Positions 8,334-18,445 are shown, counted from the stretch's first letter. The stretch is 64,000 nucleotides of DNA from Streptomyces verrucosisporus (GCF_017114865.1 NZ_JADEYH010000002.1:62001-126000), one strand, 5' to 3'. Numbers and translations are program-made. Notes: generated from the sequence alone by a model not told the origin.

Positions 8334-8501
8334 GTCTCTCCTCCGGAGGGCAGGTACTGCGGGGTGTGCGGTGCGGTGGACGTGCGTGCGGCGGCGCTGG
8401 GCGCCGGCGGGCGCGCACGGGGCTGTACGCCGCGGTGGCGGGGACAGCGGGGGTGGTGTGCGGCTGCGGTCCGGGCTGCGAAGGGCACCGAGAGCCGGCC
8501 G

Positions 8502-8585
8502 TCAGACGACGGCGCGACAGAGCATGGCGGCGACACGGCAAAGATCGACCGCCCGTCGCTTCGTGAGATCCGCCTGTCGCTTCAT
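8502..8585 (-). CDS. 27-residue cysteine-containing leader peptide upstream of sseA
   Basis: ATG at 8583-8585 and TGA at 8502-8504 encode MKRQADLTKRRAVDLCRVAA then MLCRAVV. Short uORFs with closely spaced cysteines before sulfur genes are known in actinobacteria and are thought to act by cysteine-dependent attenuation. Here two Cys codons lie near the end of the peptide, about 170 bp before sseA. The leader between them is GC-rich with hairpin potential; no obvious intrinsic terminator was seen. Confidence 0.75.
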   Translation of the reverse strand: MKRQADLTKRRAVDLCRVAAMLCRAVV

Positions 8586-8839
8586 GGGGCCGATCGTAGG
8601 TACGGAGAGGCGGGCGTGTCACCGTAGTTCCACATGGTGAGAAGCGGATGCCCGGAAAGTGAGACGAAAGAAGAAGGGTGTTGCCCTCCCGAACGGATGC
8701 GCGGACGCCGGGGAGAGGGTTTCTGAGGAGCGGACTCGCGTGTCTCGAAGAGTGGACGTGGTGGCGGTGCGGAGGCGGTGCGTGAGGGGCGGTGCGTGAG
8801 GGGCCCGGCGAGCGGAGCGGGCGGTGGTCCGGCCCGGCG

Positions 8840-9526
8840 TCAGCCGGCCAGATCCACGTTCGAGCCGCTCAGGTGCAGCACGACGCCCTTCTCGTCCACC
8901 TCCGCCCTCTCCAGCTTCAGCCCCCTGGGAAGACCGGTGATCTCCAGCTTGCGGTCTATCTGCGCCCGCACCATGTCCTCGGCCACGGGCAGGTCGGGCA
9001 GGTCCTCGGCGTGCAGCGCGACGGTGTCGCCGTTCTCCACCTTCAGCGAGCTGTGCAGGGTGAGTTCCACGAGGGTGAGGTTCACGTCCAGCCTCACCTG
9101 GTTCTTCGCGGCCCGCTCCGCGCCGGCGTAGGCGAGTGAGGCGCCCTTCGCGCCCGCCTCGGTCAGATCCTGGTAGCTGATCCGCGCGCTGCCGGTGGCC
9201 CGGTCGGCGACGGCGGAGGAGAAGTTGTTCTCCAGTCGCACGTCGCCGAGGTGCACGTCCACCTCGGTCACGTCCACGTCGCGCCCGCCGACCTGGACCG
9301 TCAGCCCGTTCATCGTGGCGTCCACCGACTCCAGTTCCTTGCCCACGACCTGGGTCAGGAAGGGGAAGCCGTTGATCTCCACGGCGGGCCGCTCGTCCAG
9401 GCCCCTGGAACTCCGGACCTTCTCGGCGACCTCGTCCTCGGCGAAGTTCACCGCCAGCCGGTCGGCGCCGACGAACAGGCCGCCGAAGAGGACGAGAAGT
9501 CCCAGCAGGGCTTTGAGTGCGCGCAT
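8840..9526 (-). CDS. LmeA-family phospholipid-binding protein (DUF2993)
   Basis: A 228-residue protein with an N-terminal signal/anchor helix (ALKALLGLLVLFGGLFVGADR), then the DUF2993 pattern of alternating strands (RPAVEINGFPFLTQVVGKEL...LPRGLKLERAEVDEKGVVLH). The mycobacterial relative LmeA binds phosphatidylinositides in the periplasm and supports lipomannan elongation; a cell-envelope lipid role is inferred here. A TAGGCT -10-like box on the minus strand (9642-9637) lies about 110 bp upstream of the ATG. The 8586-8839 gap downstream holds only a short direct repeat (GGTGCGTGAGGGGC region, about 8778-8805). Confidence 0.85.
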   Translation of the reverse strand: MRALKALLGLLVLFGGLFVGADRLAVNFAEDEVAEKVRSSRGLDERPAVEINGFPFLTQVVGKELESVDATMNGLTVQVGGRDVDVTEVDVHLGDVRLENNFSSAVADRATGSARISYQDLTEAGAKGASLAYAGAERAAKNQVRLDVNLTLVELTLHSSLKVENGDTVALHAEDLPDLPVAEDMVRAQIDRKLEITGLPRGLKLERAEVDEKGVVLHLSGSNVDLAG

Positions 9527-9736
9527 CGTGGTGGTCCCCCCAGGGTGGCCGGGTGCGGTCGGGTCGGTCGGACTGGTCGCGCTGATCGGACTGGTCGATT
9601 TGATCGACGCCGACAGAGGCCGATCGGGTTCCGGCGAGCCTAACCCGTGGTGTCCTGTGACAGGTCTGTACCACCGGACCCCATGCGGCGGCCGGGCCCG
9701 CCGCCCCCGAACCCGTGCGCCGCCCGCCGTGCGCCC

Positions 9737-10903
9737 CTACACGAGCGCCCTGCCGAGCAGGTAGACCGCCGGCACGGCGGCGGTCAGCGGCAGTGCCACG
9801 CCGGCCGTCATGTGGACGAACCGGGAGGGGAAGTCATAGCTCGCCACACGCAGCCCGATCAGCGCGCACACCCCGGCCGCCAGTCCCAGCACCGCGCCGG
9901 AGCCGCCCAGGGAGGTGAACTGCCCGGCGGTGGCACCCGCGCCCGCCGCGGCCGACAGCGAGACGACCACGGAGACCGCCTGCGGCAGCGGCAGCGCCCG
10001 GGCGAGCGCGGCGGCCGCCACGGCGAGCGCGCCGACCGTCACCGCGTCGGGCTCGGCGGCCAGATGGCCGGTGGCGAGCACCGCGAGGGCGGTGGAGGTG
10101 ACCCCGGCCGTCAGGGCGTACAGGCGCTCGTCGGGCGAGGAGTGGTTGCGCAGCTGGAGGACGAGGACGAACAGGACCCACGCCCCGAGCGTGCCGATGA
10201 CGACGGCCGAGGTGTGCTCGACACCGAGCGCCAGCAGGGCGATGTCCGCTGTGACGCCCGCCAGGAACGCCAGGGCGATGCCCTGCCGCGCGGGCCACAT
10301 GCCGTTGAGCCGGAACCAGCCCGCGGCCGTGACCGCCTGGAGCAGTACCACGGCGACGGCCGACACCGGGCGGGAGAGCTGGGCGGTGGCCGCGAGCAGC
10401 ACGGCCAGGAGGGCGGTGAGTGCGGCGGGTGTCAGGCCCGGCGCGATGATCGGACTGCCGGTGCGCCGCGGGGCGCCGGTGGCGGAACCGGCCGCGGCGG
10501 TGGGAGCGGTGGCGGGGGCCGCGGCGGTGGCGGTGTGAGCGGCTGACGCCGCGCCGGGCGCGCCGGTCCGCTCCGGCGGCAGGGGTCCTGGGCCGGGGTG
10601 GTGGGGCGGCGCGGGGACGCCGGGTGCGCCGTACGGCTCCCGGCCCGGGGCGGCGTACCGGCCGTGCTGGTCGTAGTGCTGGTACTGCTCGTGCTGCTGG
10701 TACCGGCCGTACCTCTCCTGTCCGCCGTGCTCCGCGTACGCCTCCTGTCCGCCGTGCCCGCCGTACGCGTCGTACCCGCCGTACGCGGGGCCCGTGTGAC
10801 CCGAAGGGCCGTGGCCGTGGTCGTGCTCGCGGCCGTACTCATGGCCGTAGGGGCCGGGCTGCGAGCCGTACGGCTGCCCGGGCGGGTACTGCTGGTCGGT
10901 CAT
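9737..10903 (-). CDS. multi-pass membrane protein with Tyr/Gly/His-rich N-terminal tail
   Basis: A 388-residue protein. The first ~150 residues are low-complexity, rich in Gly, Tyr, His, Gln and Pro (HGHGPSGHTGPAYGGYDAYG; RYQQHEQYQHYDQHGRY), typical of a cytoplasmic disordered tail. From about residue 165 there are some eight hydrophobic helices (LTALLAVLLAATAQL ... VALPLTAAVPAVYLLGRALV). No transporter motif is recognised; similar proteins are conserved in Streptomyces as hypothetical membrane proteins. Its ATG at 10901-10903 overlaps the stop of the MoaD/ThiS gene (ATGA), so the two are coupled. Confidence 0.75.
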   Translation of the reverse strand: MTDQQYPPGQPYGSQPGPYGHEYGREHDHGHGPSGHTGPAYGGYDAYGGHGGQEAYAEHGGQERYGRYQQHEQYQHYDQHGRYAAPGREPYGAPGVPAPPHHPGPGPLPPERTGAPGAASAAHTATAAAPATAPTAAAGSATGAPRRTGSPIIAPGLTPAALTALLAVLLAATAQLSRPVSAVAVVLLQAVTAAGWFRLNGMWPARQGIALAFLAGVTADIALLALGVEHTSAVVIGTLGAWVLFVLVLQLRNHSSPDERLYALTAGVTSTALAVLATGHLAAEPDAVTVGALAVAAAALARALPLPQAVSVVVSLSAAAGAGATAGQFTSLGGSGAVLGLAAGVCALIGLRVASYDFPSRFVHMTAGVALPLTAAVPAVYLLGRALV

Positions 10904-11166
10904 CGGGAGCCTCCCGCGAAGGGGGGAAGCACCTCGACGGTGCCGCCCTCGATCAGTCGGACCAGGTGGTGGTCGCGCTTGCCGACCGGCTCGCCGTCCA
11001 CCAGGAAGGAGCACAGGCCCAGCACCCGGTCGAAGTCCGGCCGGCCGGCGTGCCGCCGGCGCGCCTCGGCCAGTGCCTCGGCCAGCGTGTGGGCCTCGTA
11101 TCTCTCCTCGGTGATCCCGGCGGCGGCCTTGGCCGCGGCCCAGTAGCGGATCATGCCGCTCGGCAT
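10900..11166 (-). CDS. MoaD/ThiS-family small sulfur carrier-like protein
   Basis: An 88-residue beta-grasp protein: MIRYWAAAKAAAGITEERYEAHTLAEAL, then a C-terminal VEVLPPFAGGSR. Sulfur carriers of this family end in GG, which is thiocarboxylated. Here the GG is followed by Ser-Arg, so processing or an atypical role is possible. ATG at 11164-11166, with an alternative Met five codons in. Coupled by ATGA to the membrane protein downstream and 12 bp after the alpha/beta hydrolase gene. Confidence 0.8.
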   Translation of the reverse strand: MPSGMIRYWAAAKAAAGITEERYEAHTLAEALAEARRRHAGRPDFDRVLGLCSFLVDGEPVGKRDHHLVRLIEGGTVEVLPPFAGGSR

Positions 11167-11178
11167 GGTGTGTCCCTC

Positions 11179-12210
11179 TCAGCCGTCCGTCGTGCCGTCA
11201 CCATGATGGCGCGGCGCCCGCCCGGTCCGCGCCGTCGCCCAGGCGGCGATCCGCTCCAGCAGCTCCGGGGGCGCGGCGTTCTCGGCGTGTCCGAAGCCGC
11301 GCTCGATCCACAGCTCCGCGGCCGCCGGACCGGCCGCCTCCACCAGCGAGTACGGGTGGTCCAGCGGGAAGTAGGCGTCCCGGTCGCCGTGCACCACCAG
11401 CAGCGGGGTCGGGGCGATCAGCGGCGCGGCCTCCACCGGCGACAGCGGCACCGGGTCCCAGTCCCGGTGGTGGATGCGGGTGCGCAGCCCGTAGCGGGAG
11501 ACCAGGCGCCCGGCGGGGTGCTGGATCGCCCAGTGGACCCGCCGCATGGCCGGGGTGCCCCGGTAGTACCAGCGGGCGGGGGCGCTCACGGCGACAACCG
11601 CATCGGTGTGTGCACCTGTGCGCCCCCGGTGCATCCTGTGCGCAGCGTCACCGTCACCGGCACCGGCGGCCGGCCCGGCACCGGCGGCCGGCCCGGCACC
11701 GCCCGCCTCCCCGCCCGCCTCCGTCCGGTGCAGCGCCGCGTGCCGCAGCACCACCGAGCCGCCCATCGAGAAGCCCGCCGTCACCACCGCCGAGTGCCCC
11801 AGCGAACGCGCCCAGCGCACCGCCGCGGCGAGGTCGAGCACCTCCCGGTCGCCGACCGTGGAGCGCCCGCCGGAGCGGCCGTGCCCGCGGAAGGAGAACG
11901 TGATCACGTCCGCATGCCGGGCGAAGACCTGTGACACTCGTCGCACCGCGGGCCGTTCCAGCGAGCCGGTGAAGCCGTGCGCGACGACGATCGCCGGGCC
12001 CCGTCCGGCGGCCCGTGCCGTGCCCTCGTCCCGGCCGTCGGAACCCCCCTCGCGCGGCTGGTGGCAGGCGTCTATGCCCACCCCGTCGTCGGTCCGCAGC
12101 CGTGCCCGCAGGAGCGTGCGCGGAGGCGTCCGCCACCCCGCGCCCCGGACACCCTCGGTGACCGCCCCGCCACGGGAAAGCCCTTCCTTCCCCTCCGCAT
12201 CCTCGCTCAT
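11179..12210 (-). CDS. alpha/beta hydrolase
   Basis: About 343 residues. The nucleophile elbow is GFSMGG, the oxyanion region AHGFTGS and HGRSGG, and the C-terminal acid and histidine [11 protein letters not shown] and GFGHAENA: a complete Ser-Asp-His triad layout for carboxylesterase/lysophospholipase-type enzymes. A Gly/Ala-rich insertion ([20 protein letters not shown]) near the middle is unusual and looks like a repeat expansion. The start is taken at MSEDAEGK (ATG 12208-12210); a TTG 21 bases upstream is possible. It lies upstream of the MoaD/ThiS gene and divergent from glnR. Substrate unknown. Confidence 0.8.
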   Translation of the reverse strand: MSEDAEGKEGLSRGGAVTEGVRGAGWRTPPRTLLRARLRTDDGVGIDACHQPREGGSDGRDEGTARAAGRGPAIVVAHGFTGSLERPAVRRVSQVFARHADVITFSFRGHGRSGGRSTVGDREVLDLAAAVRWARSLGHSAVVTAGFSMGGSVVLRHAALHRTEAGGEAGGAGPAAGAGPAAGAGDGDAAHRMHRGRTGAHTDAVVAVSAPARWYYRGTPAMRRVHWAIQHPAGRLVSRYGLRTRIHHRDWDPVPLSPVEAAPLIAPTPLLVVHGDRDAYFPLDHPYSLVEAAGPAAAELWIERGFGHAENAAPPELLERIAAWATARTGRAPRHHGDGTTDG

Positions 12211-12338
12211 GTGGGATATTGTCGATGACAAGAAGGATCCGGGCAGCGCCGCCCCCGGGTCCTTTCGTGCTTTCGGAGCGCAGTACGAAGCAGTGCCGCC
12301 ACACGCCCCACCACGGGGCCGGGGAAGGACTCGACGTC

Positions 12339-13163
12339 ATGAGCTCACTACTCCTGCTGACCAACGCCCTCCAGCCCTCCACCGAAGTCCTGCCCGCGCT
12401 CGGCCTGCTGCTGCACAACGTCCGTGTGGCCCCGGCCGAGGGCCCGGCGCTGGTGGACACTCCCGGCGCCGACGCCGTCCTGATCGACGGCCGCCGCGAC
12501 CTGCCGCAGGTGCGCTCCCTGTGCCAGCTGCTGCGCTCCACGGGGCCGGGCTGCCCGCTGATCCTGGTGGTCACCGAGGGCGGTCTCGCGGCCGTCACCG
12601 CCGAGTGGGGCGTGGACGACGTACTGCTGGACACCGCCGGCCCGGCCGAGGTCGAGGCCCGGCTGCGGCTGGCCACCGGACGGCGGCAGATCTCCGGCGA
12701 GGACGGCCCGGCGGAGATCCGCACCGGCGACCTGTCGGTGGACGAGGCCACCTACAGCGCCAAGCTCAAGGGGCGCGTGCTGGACCTGACCTTCAAGGAG
12801 TTCGAGCTGCTGAAGTACCTGGCGCAGCACCCCGGCCGGGTGTTCACCAGGGCGCAGCTCCTCCAGGAGGTGTGGGGCTACGACTACTTCGGCGGCACCC
12901 GGACCGTCGACGTCCACGTACGGCGGCTGCGGGCCAAGCTCGGCCCGGAGCACGAGGCGCTGATCGGTACCGTGCGCAACGTCGGCTACCGCTTCGTGCT
13001 GCCGGAGAAGAAGGAGCCGACCCCCGAGGAGCGCAAGGCGCGCAAGGACGCGAAGGCGACCGTGGACGCCGCCGAGAGGATGGCGCAGGACGCGGCGAAC
13101 GGTGTCGGCGGGGAAGCGGCCGGGAGCGGGCGGAGGACCGCCGCTCGCCGGGGAGGGGACTGA
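12339..13163 (+). CDS. glnR: GlnR, nitrogen-response regulator (OmpR-type)
   Basis: A 274-residue protein beginning [20 protein letters not shown], very close to the Streptomyces GlnR I remember. Residues 1-115 form an atypical receiver. Residues 125-225 form a winged helix with [39 protein letters not shown] and [10 protein letters not shown]. GlnR is an orphan regulator that activates nitrogen genes (glnA, amtB, nir and others) and represses some on rich nitrogen. The C-terminal 45 residues are charged and low-complexity. ATG at 12339-12341; no sensor kinase adjoins, as is usual for glnR. Confidence 0.95.
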   Translation: MSSLLLLTNALQPSTEVLPALGLLLHNVRVAPAEGPALVDTPGADAVLIDGRRDLPQVRSLCQLLRSTGPGCPLILVVTEGGLAAVTAEWGVDDVLLDTAGPAEVEARLRLATGRRQISGEDGPAEIRTGDLSVDEATYSAKLKGRVLDLTFKEFELLKYLAQHPGRVFTRAQLLQEVWGYDYFGGTRTVDVHVRRLRAKLGPEHEALIGTVRNVGYRFVLPEKKEPTPEERKARKDAKATVDAAERMAQDAANGVGGEAAGSGRRTAARRGGD

Positions 13164-13187
13164 GTCGGCGCGCGTAGACTTCCCGCT

Positions 13188-14213
13188 GTGGCGAAGGTGA
13201 CGCGGGACGATGTGGCGAGACTGGCGGGTACGTCGACCGCGGTCGTCAGTTATGTGATAAACGATGGGCCGCGGCCGGTCGCGCCGGCGACCCGCGAGCG
13301 CGTGCTCGCCGCTATCAAGGAGCTGGGATACCGGCCGGACCGGGTCGCGCAGGCGATGGCGTCCCGGCGCACCGACCTGATAGGGCTGATCGTCCCCGAT
13401 GCCCGGCAGCCGTTCTTCGCGGAGATGGCGCACGCGGTCGAACAGGCCGCCGCCGACCGCGGGAAGATGGTCCTCGTCGGCAACTCCGACTACCTCGATG
13501 AGCGCGAGGTGCACTATCTGCGGGCCTTCCTCGGCATGCGCGTCTCGGGCCTGATCCTGATCAGCCAGGGCCCCAGCGAGCGCGCCGCCGCCGAGATAGA
13601 GGCGTGGGACGCGCGCGTGGTGCTGCTGCACCGGCGGCCCGAGGCGATCGACGACGTGGCCGTCGTCCTCGACGATGTCGGCGGCGCCCAGATGGTCACC
13701 CGGCACCTGCTGGAGCACGGCCACGAATACGTGGCCTGCCTGGGCGGCGTGGAGTCCACTCCCGCCTACGGAGACCCGGTCACCGACCACGTCGAGGGCT
13801 GGCGCCGGGCGATGAAGGAGGCCGGCCGCTCCACCGACGGCCGCCTCTTCCAGGCCCCCTACAACCGCTACGACACCTACCGCGTCGCCCTGGACCTGCT
13901 GGCCGGCCCCGACCGCCCGCCCGCGCTGGTGTGCGCCACCGACGACCAGGCCATCGGTGTGCTGCGCGCCGCCCGCGAGCTGGGCATCGACGTGCCCGGC
14001 GAGCTGGCGGTGGCCGGCTTCGACGACGTCAAGGAGGCGGCGCTGACCGACCCGCCGCTGACGACGGTGGGCTCGGACCGCGAGGCGATGGCCCGCGCGG
14101 CGGTCGACCTGGTGCTGGACGACGGGGTGCGCACGACGGGCTCGAGGCGCGAGCGCGTGCGCCAGTTCCCCTCGGGGCTGGTGGTGCGCCGCTCCTGCGG
14201 CTGCGGCGGCTGA
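13188..14213 (+). CDS. LacI-family transcriptional regulator
   Basis: A 341-residue protein: HTH at residues 4-24 ([20 protein letters not shown]) with the LacI hinge ([15 protein letters not shown]), then a periplasmic-binding-protein-like effector domain ([60 protein letters not shown]). It should bind an operator as a dimer and respond to a sugar or other small ligand, which cannot be told from sequence. It ends SCGCGG with two cysteines. GTG at 13188-13190, 24 bp after glnR, so possibly cotranscribed. Confidence 0.9.
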   Translation: MAKVTRDDVARLAGTSTAVVSYVINDGPRPVAPATRERVLAAIKELGYRPDRVAQAMASRRTDLIGLIVPDARQPFFAEMAHAVEQAAADRGKMVLVGNSDYLDEREVHYLRAFLGMRVSGLILISQGPSERAAAEIEAWDARVVLLHRRPEAIDDVAVVLDDVGGAQMVTRHLLEHGHEYVACLGGVESTPAYGDPVTDHVEGWRRAMKEAGRSTDGRLFQAPYNRYDTYRVALDLLAGPDRPPALVCATDDQAIGVLRAARELGIDVPGELAVAGFDDVKEAALTDPPLTTVGSDREAMARAAVDLVLDDGVRTTGSRRERVRQFPSGLVVRRSCGCGG

Positions 14214-14277
14214 CGGGACTGGAGGAACCGGGGCCGGGGCGCCCCGGAGGCGGTTCTTCCCCGGGTTTCAGCCCGTC

Positions 14278-14293
14278 CTCATAAAGTTCTCAT
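14278..14293 (+). promoter_or_regulatory. CTCAT direct repeats before htrA, possible response-regulator site
   Basis: CTCAT occurs at 14278-14282 and 14289-14293, one helical turn (11 bp) apart and about 20 bp before the start of htrA. OmpR-type regulators bind such tandem half sites. The neighbouring response regulator is a plausible binder; this is inference only. Confidence 0.35.
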
Positions 14294-14310
14294 TCCGGAC
14301 GCGCACGGTT

Positions 14311-15288
14311 GTGCGCATGAGCGACCACGAGACGAACCGCGCGTATCCGCCCCGCCCGCCGTACGAGCCCCCCGTCCCGGCCCCCGCCCCCGAACCCGAT
14401 CCTGACCCCGCCCCCGGCGCGCACGCCCGGCGGCGGGCGCGCCGCCCGGTCGGGCTGCTGGCGGCCGTGGCGATCGTGGCCGCCGCGGTCGGCGGCGGTA
14501 CGGCGACCCTGGCCGCCGGGACGTTCGGGAACGGCGCCGCGCCCGCCGCCACCTTCCCCGTCCCCGGAACCAACGCCTCCGACACCGGCACCGGTGTCAC
14601 CGAGGTCGTCGAGGCCGTCACCCCCAGCGTCGTGGAGATCGGCGCCTCCTCCCGCTCAGGTTCCGCCACCGGATCCGGCGTGGTGATCTCCGAGGACGGC
14701 GAGATCCTCACCAACAACCACGTCGTCTCCGGCGCCACCGAGATCGAGGTCACCTTCTTCGACGGCGGCACCGCCCGCGCCGAGATCGTCGGCACCGAGC
14801 CCGACCTCGACATGGCACTGATCCGGGTCGAGGGCGCGGGCGACCTCACCCCCGCCGAGCTCGGCGACTCCGAATCCGTCCGCGTCGGCGACCGCGTCGT
14901 CGCCTTCGGCTCGCCCCAGGGCCTGTCGGGCACGGTCACCAGCGGCATCGTCTCCGCCAAGGGCCGCGAGGTCACCGTGGAGCGGACGGGCGAGGAAGGC
15001 CGGCCCAGGGACGACCGGTCCTGGCCCTTCGAGTTCGACGGCGACCGGTACAACGGCGAGCTGGGCCCCGAGACCACCACCTACGAGGCCATCCAGACCG
15101 ACGCCTCCCTCAACCCCGGCAACTCCGGCGGACCGCTGGTCGACATGAACGGCCGCGTCGTCGGCATCAACTCCGCCATCCACGGCAACGCCTCCACCGC
15201 CGCCGAGGCGGGCAGCGTCGGCCTGGGCTTCGCCGTGCCCGTCGACGACGTCAAGGAGATCCTCGACGAGCTGCGCGCCGGCGGATGA
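14311..15288 (+). CDS. HtrA/DegP-type trypsin-like serine protease, membrane anchored, no PDZ
   Basis: A 325-residue protein: proline-rich tail, arginine cluster (HARRRARRP), one transmembrane helix (about 47-68), then a trypsin-like fold with the full triad: His137 (TNNHVV), Asp167 (DLDMALI), Ser272 (NPGNSGGPL). The sequence stops at [15 protein letters not shown], so the usual PDZ domain is absent. The protease should act outside the membrane on misfolded envelope proteins. GTG 14311 or ATG 14317 could start. The adjacent two-component genes mirror mycobacterial MprAB-PepD, where the system controls the protease; similar regulation is inferred. Confidence 0.9.
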   Translation: MRMSDHETNRAYPPRPPYEPPVPAPAPEPDPDPAPGAHARRRARRPVGLLAAVAIVAAAVGGGTATLAAGTFGNGAAPAATFPVPGTNASDTGTGVTEVVEAVTPSVVEIGASSRSGSATGSGVVISEDGEILTNNHVVSGATEIEVTFFDGGTARAEIVGTEPDLDMALIRVEGAGDLTPAELGDSESVRVGDRVVAFGSPQGLSGTVTSGIVSAKGREVTVERTGEEGRPRDDRSWPFEFDGDRYNGELGPETTTYEAIQTDASLNPGNSGGPLVDMNGRVVGINSAIHGNASTAAEAGSVGLGFAVPVDDVKEILDELRAGG

Positions 15289-15310
15289 GGCGGGTGCGAC
15301 ACTCGCCACC

Positions 15311-16090
15311 ATGACCACCAACGTCTCTCCCTCCGCGTCCCGTCCCGCCCCGCCCGCGCGCGTGCTGGTCGTCGACGACGAGCCGGCCGTACGGGAGGCC
15401 CTGCGCCGCAGCCTGGCCTTCGAGGGCTACGAGACCGAGCTCGCCGCCGACGGCCTGGAGGCGCTGTGCCGGGTGGAGGCGTACCGCCCCGACCTGGTGA
15501 TCCTGGACGTGCTGATGCCGCGCATGGACGGGCTGACCGCCGCCCGGCGGCTGCGTGCGAGGGGGGTGACCGTCCCCGTGCTGATGCTCACCGCCCGCGA
15601 CACCGTCGGCGACCGCGTCACCGGCCTGGACGCGGGCGCGGACGACTACCTGGTCAAACCGTTCGAACTGGACGAGCTGCTGGCCCGCATCCGCGCCCTG
15701 CTGCGCCGCGGCTCCTACGCCCGCGAGCAGGCCGGCGCCGAGCGGACCGAGGTGCTCTCCTTCGCCGACCTGCGCATGGACCTCACCACGCGCGAGGTCA
15801 CCCGCGGCGGGCGGCCGGTGGAGCTGACGCGCACGGAGTTCACGCTGCTGGAGATGTTCATGGCCCATCCGCGTCAGGTCCTCACCCGCGAGCAGATCCT
15901 CAAGGCCGTCTGGGGCTTCGACTTCGAGCCCTCCTCCAACTCCCTGGACGTGTACGTGATGTACCTGCGCCGCAAGACCGAGGCGGGCGGCGAGCCGCGC
16001 CTGGTGCACACCGTGCGCGGCGTCGGCTACGTCCTGCGGGACGCCTCGGGCAGCACCGCCGGCCCCGCGCCGGGAGAGGCGCGCCCGTGA
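15311..16090 (+). CDS. response regulator, OmpR/MprA-type
   Basis: 259 residues: receiver with [14 protein letters not shown], phospho-acceptor Asp66 ([12 protein letters not shown]) and Lys in [15 protein letters not shown]; then a winged helix ([48 protein letters not shown]). It pairs with the downstream kinase, whose GTG overlaps its TGA. Start ATG at 15311-15313, 22 bp after htrA. Likely senses envelope stress with its kinase and controls htrA and possibly itself. Confidence 0.92.
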   Translation: MTTNVSPSASRPAPPARVLVVDDEPAVREALRRSLAFEGYETELAADGLEALCRVEAYRPDLVILDVLMPRMDGLTAARRLRARGVTVPVLMLTARDTVGDRVTGLDAGADDYLVKPFELDELLARIRALLRRGSYAREQAGAERTEVLSFADLRMDLTTREVTRGGRPVELTRTEFTLLEMFMAHPRQVLTREQILKAVWGFDFEPSSNSLDVYVMYLRRKTEAGGEPRLVHTVRGVGYVLRDASGSTAGPAPGEARP

Positions 16091-17499
16091 CGTCCCGGCT
16101 CAACTCCCTGCCACTGCGCTCGCGCCTGGCGCTGCTGGTCGCGGCGGCCGTGACGGTCGCGGTGGCGGCGTGCTCGCTGGCCGCCTGGCTCCTGGTGCGG
16201 GCGCAGCTCGTCGACTCCCTCGACGACGCCCTGCACGCCAACCGGGTCCCCGACCGTCAGCTCATCAACCTCGTACGCGCCGGGCAGTGCCGGGCCGTTC
16301 CGGAGCGGGAACGGCTGGAGACCCCCAACCCGTTCGACTCCACCGTGCAGCTCGTGGACCGCGACGGCGACAACTGCATGGCCTTCGGGGAGCGGCCCCT
16401 GCCGGTCTCCGCCGCCGACGTGGCCGTCGCCCGCGGGGAGCGCGCGGAGGCCCTGCACACCGTCACCGCGGGGGGCGAGGAGTACCGGGTGCTCACCACC
16501 CCCCTGCGCGGCACGGACGCCGCCGTCACCGTGGCCCGCCCGATGGCCGAGATCGACCAGAGCCTGGGCACCCTCGCCCTCGTCCTCGGCCTGGTCGCCG
16601 CCACCGGCGTGCTCGGCGCGGCGGGCGCCGGCGTCCTGCTCGCGCGCGCCGGCCTGCGCCCGGTGGACCGGCTGACGGGCGCGGTCGAGCACGTCGCACG
16701 CACCGAGGACCTGGCCGTCCGCATCCCCGTCGAGGGCGACGACGAGATCGCCCGCCTGTCGCGCTCCTTCAACGCCATGACCGCCGCCCTGGCCACCTCC
16801 CGTGACCTCCAGCAGCAGCTGATCGCCGACGCCGGACACGAGCTGCGCACCCCGCTGACCTCGCTGCGCACCAACATCGACCTGCTGGTGCGCAGCGAAC
16901 AGGCCGCCCGCCCGCTGCCGCCCGGGGACCGCCGGGAACTGCTGGAGTCGGTGCGCGCCCAGATCGGCGAACTCGCCGCCCTCATCGGCGACCTCCAGGA
17001 GCTGTCCCGGCCCGACGCGGCGCCCGCCGGCGGGCCGGTGGAGATCACCGGCCTGCACGAGACCGCCGAACGAGCCGTGGAACGCGCCCGGCTGCGCGGC
17101 TCGGACATCACCATCACCCGCGACCTGGCCCCCTGGTACGTGCGCGCCGAACCCGCCGCGCTGGAGAGGGCGGTGGTCAACCTGCTGGACAACGCGGTGA
17201 AGTTCTCCCCGCCCGGTGGGACGATCGACGTCCGCCTCGACGGCTCCACCGGCGCCCTGCGCGTACGCGACCGCGGCCCCGGCATCCCCGAGGACGAACT
17301 CCCCCACGTCTTCGACCGCTTCTGGCGCTCCCCGTCCGCCCGCAGCCTCCCCGGCTCCGGGCTGGGCCTGGCCATCGTGGCCCGCACCGTGCGCCGCAGC
17401 GGCGGCGAGATCGCCCTCCACCCGGCCCCGGGCGGCGGCACGGAAGCCGTCCTGCGCCTCCCCGGCGCCCCGGTGCCCCCGCCGGATCAGCGCCCCTGA
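16087..17499 (+). CDS. sensor histidine kinase, MprB-type
   Basis: A 470-residue kinase starting at GTG 16087-16089 (GTGA overlap with the response regulator). Transmembrane helix at 16-38, an extracellular sensor of about 120 residues, second helix at about 158-185, HAMP linker ([20 protein letters not shown]), H-box [16 protein letters not shown] with the phospho-accepting His, N-box [15 protein letters not shown]1 DRGPGIP and G2 [12 protein letters not shown]. The extracellular part holds two cysteines (GQCRAVPER and GDNCMAFG), which could pair. Probably an envelope-stress sensor regulating htrA. Confidence 0.92.
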   Translation: MTSRLNSLPLRSRLALLVAAAVTVAVAACSLAAWLLVRAQLVDSLDDALHANRVPDRQLINLVRAGQCRAVPERERLETPNPFDSTVQLVDRDGDNCMAFGERPLPVSAADVAVARGERAEALHTVTAGGEEYRVLTTPLRGTDAAVTVARPMAEIDQSLGTLALVLGLVAATGVLGAAGAGVLLARAGLRPVDRLTGAVEHVARTEDLAVRIPVEGDDEIARLSRSFNAMTAALATSRDLQQQLIADAGHELRTPLTSLRTNIDLLVRSEQAARPLPPGDRRELLESVRAQIGELAALIGDLQELSRPDAAPAGGPVEITGLHETAERAVERARLRGSDITITRDLAPWYVRAEPAALERAVVNLLDNAVKFSPPGGTIDVRLDGSTGALRVRDRGPGIPEDELPHVFDRFWRSPSARSLPGSGLGLAIVARTVRRSGGEIALHPAPGGGTEAVLRLPGAPVPPPDQRP

Positions 17500-17654
17500 C
17501 CGTCTGATCCTCCGGTCGCGAGGTGGGCGTTGGGTTCTCGGGCCGCGGCCGCCGGCTCGGGGATCTCCACGACCTCGACCCCGGCCCGGGCGACGTCCTC
17601 TTCGATCGAGCGACGCTGCGGGGACCGTCGGTCGCCGATCTCGCGGAACTCCAT
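17487..17654 (-). CDS. small hypothetical protein (doubtful)
   Basis: ATG at 17652-17654 begins MEFREIGDRRSPQRRSIEED, 55 residues with a balanced charge pattern (VARAGVEVVEIPEPAAAA). No ribosome site is evident, and its 3' end overlaps the last codons of the histidine kinase on the other strand by 13 bp. It may be a small gene or chance. It would be read after the DUF4180 gene. Confidence 0.3.
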   Translation of the reverse strand: MEFREIGDRRSPQRRSIEEDVARAGVEVVEIPEPAAAAREPNAHLATGGSDGQGR

Positions 17655-17718
17655 GGGACGGCCGTAGGGCACGGGTCGGCGCGCCGCGGCGGAACGGCGC
17701 GGGACGGCGCGGGACGCG

Positions 17719-18078
17719 CTACGGGGCGAGGCGCTCGGCGAGTTCCGTCTCGTCGGCGACGAACCACGTCTGCCGTCCACGGTCGCACTCGCGGACGAAG
17801 TCCCGCAGCGCCGTGCCGGCCGCCGTACGGGCGGAGACGTCGCCGACGACGGCGAGTCCCAGGCGGTAGTTGGCGAACTTCTGGACGATCTCCCCGGCGA
17901 GGCCGGTGCTCAGCCGGAAGAAGTCCTCGTGCAGACGCCCGGCGGGCACGGCGACCCACCGGGCGCCCTGGTAGCCGGCGTCGCCGATCAGGTCCAGCGC
18001 CTCGCGCTCCCCGATGGCCGCGCCCTCGTCGGCGCACATCAGGACGGGGATGCCGTGGAACGTCCGAAGGGTGGTCAT
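17719..18078 (-). CDS. DUF4180 protein
   Basis: A 119-residue protein (MTTLRTFHGIPVLMCADEGA ... DAGYQGARWVAVPAGRLHEDFF ... LSTGLAGEIVQKFANYRLGLAVVGD ... VADETELAERLAP) that matches the DUF4180 pattern, a small STAS-like alpha/beta domain of unknown function, as a stand-alone gene. ATG at 18076-18078. Upstream lies a truncated lipoprotein fragment, so this is near a rearrangement point. Confidence 0.75.
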   Translation of the reverse strand: MTTLRTFHGIPVLMCADEGAAIGEREALDLIGDAGYQGARWVAVPAGRLHEDFFRLSTGLAGEIVQKFANYRLGLAVVGDVSARTAAGTALRDFVRECDRGRQTWFVADETELAERLAP

Positions 18079-18175
18079 GGCGGCCGAGCCTAGGCGGGGC
18101 GGCGCACGGCGTCGAAGCGTTTTCCGGTGCCGGGTCCCGGCCCGGTGCCGGGACCCGGCGGAAACCGGGCGCCGC

Positions 18176-18442
18176 TCAGTCCAGCTCCACGTCCTCGGCG
18201 ATGCGCCGGGCCCTGATGTAGGGGCCGCCCTCGTACTCCTCGTACAGCGTCTCCGCGAGGTCCACGCCGAGTTCCCGCTCGACCTCGGCGATCTCGAACT
18301 CGCCCACGGTGCCGGTGACGCGGACCGCATCGTCCTGGTCCACGGCCGGCATGTTCCCCTCGAAGACCAGCAGCGGTTCGATGTCGCCGGGCTCAGCGCC
18401 GCCGATGGTCGAAGGCAGCTGGTGGCGCTGAGCCCGATCGCG
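18176..18442 (-). pseudogene. 5'-truncated fragment of an OB-fold-like lipoprotein gene
   Basis: From 18430 down to the TGA at 18176-18178 the minus strand encodes PLLVFEGNMPAVDQDDAVRV, then TGTVGEFEIAEVERELGVDL and a YEEYEGGPYIRA end. This reads like the C-terminal half of the small actinobacterial lipoproteins with a VTVTGTV core. There is no start codon, signal peptide or lipobox. Upstream the frame runs into the TAG that ends the SCP2 gene. The 5' half therefore seems to have been lost at about 18380-18445, probably when the neighbouring block was inserted. Confidence 0.55.
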
Positions 18443-18445
18443 GGG

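Noticed and set aside
8366..8627. Several plus-strand ORFs opposite the sseA leader
   Set aside because: Arg/Gly/Ala-rich GC shadows; the cysteine leader peptide on the minus strand explains the region.
11654..12751. Long minus-strand ORF across the hydrolase-glnR junction
   Set aside because: Its product is repetitive Arg/Gly sequence and it covers glnR on the other strand; a frame artefact of high GC.
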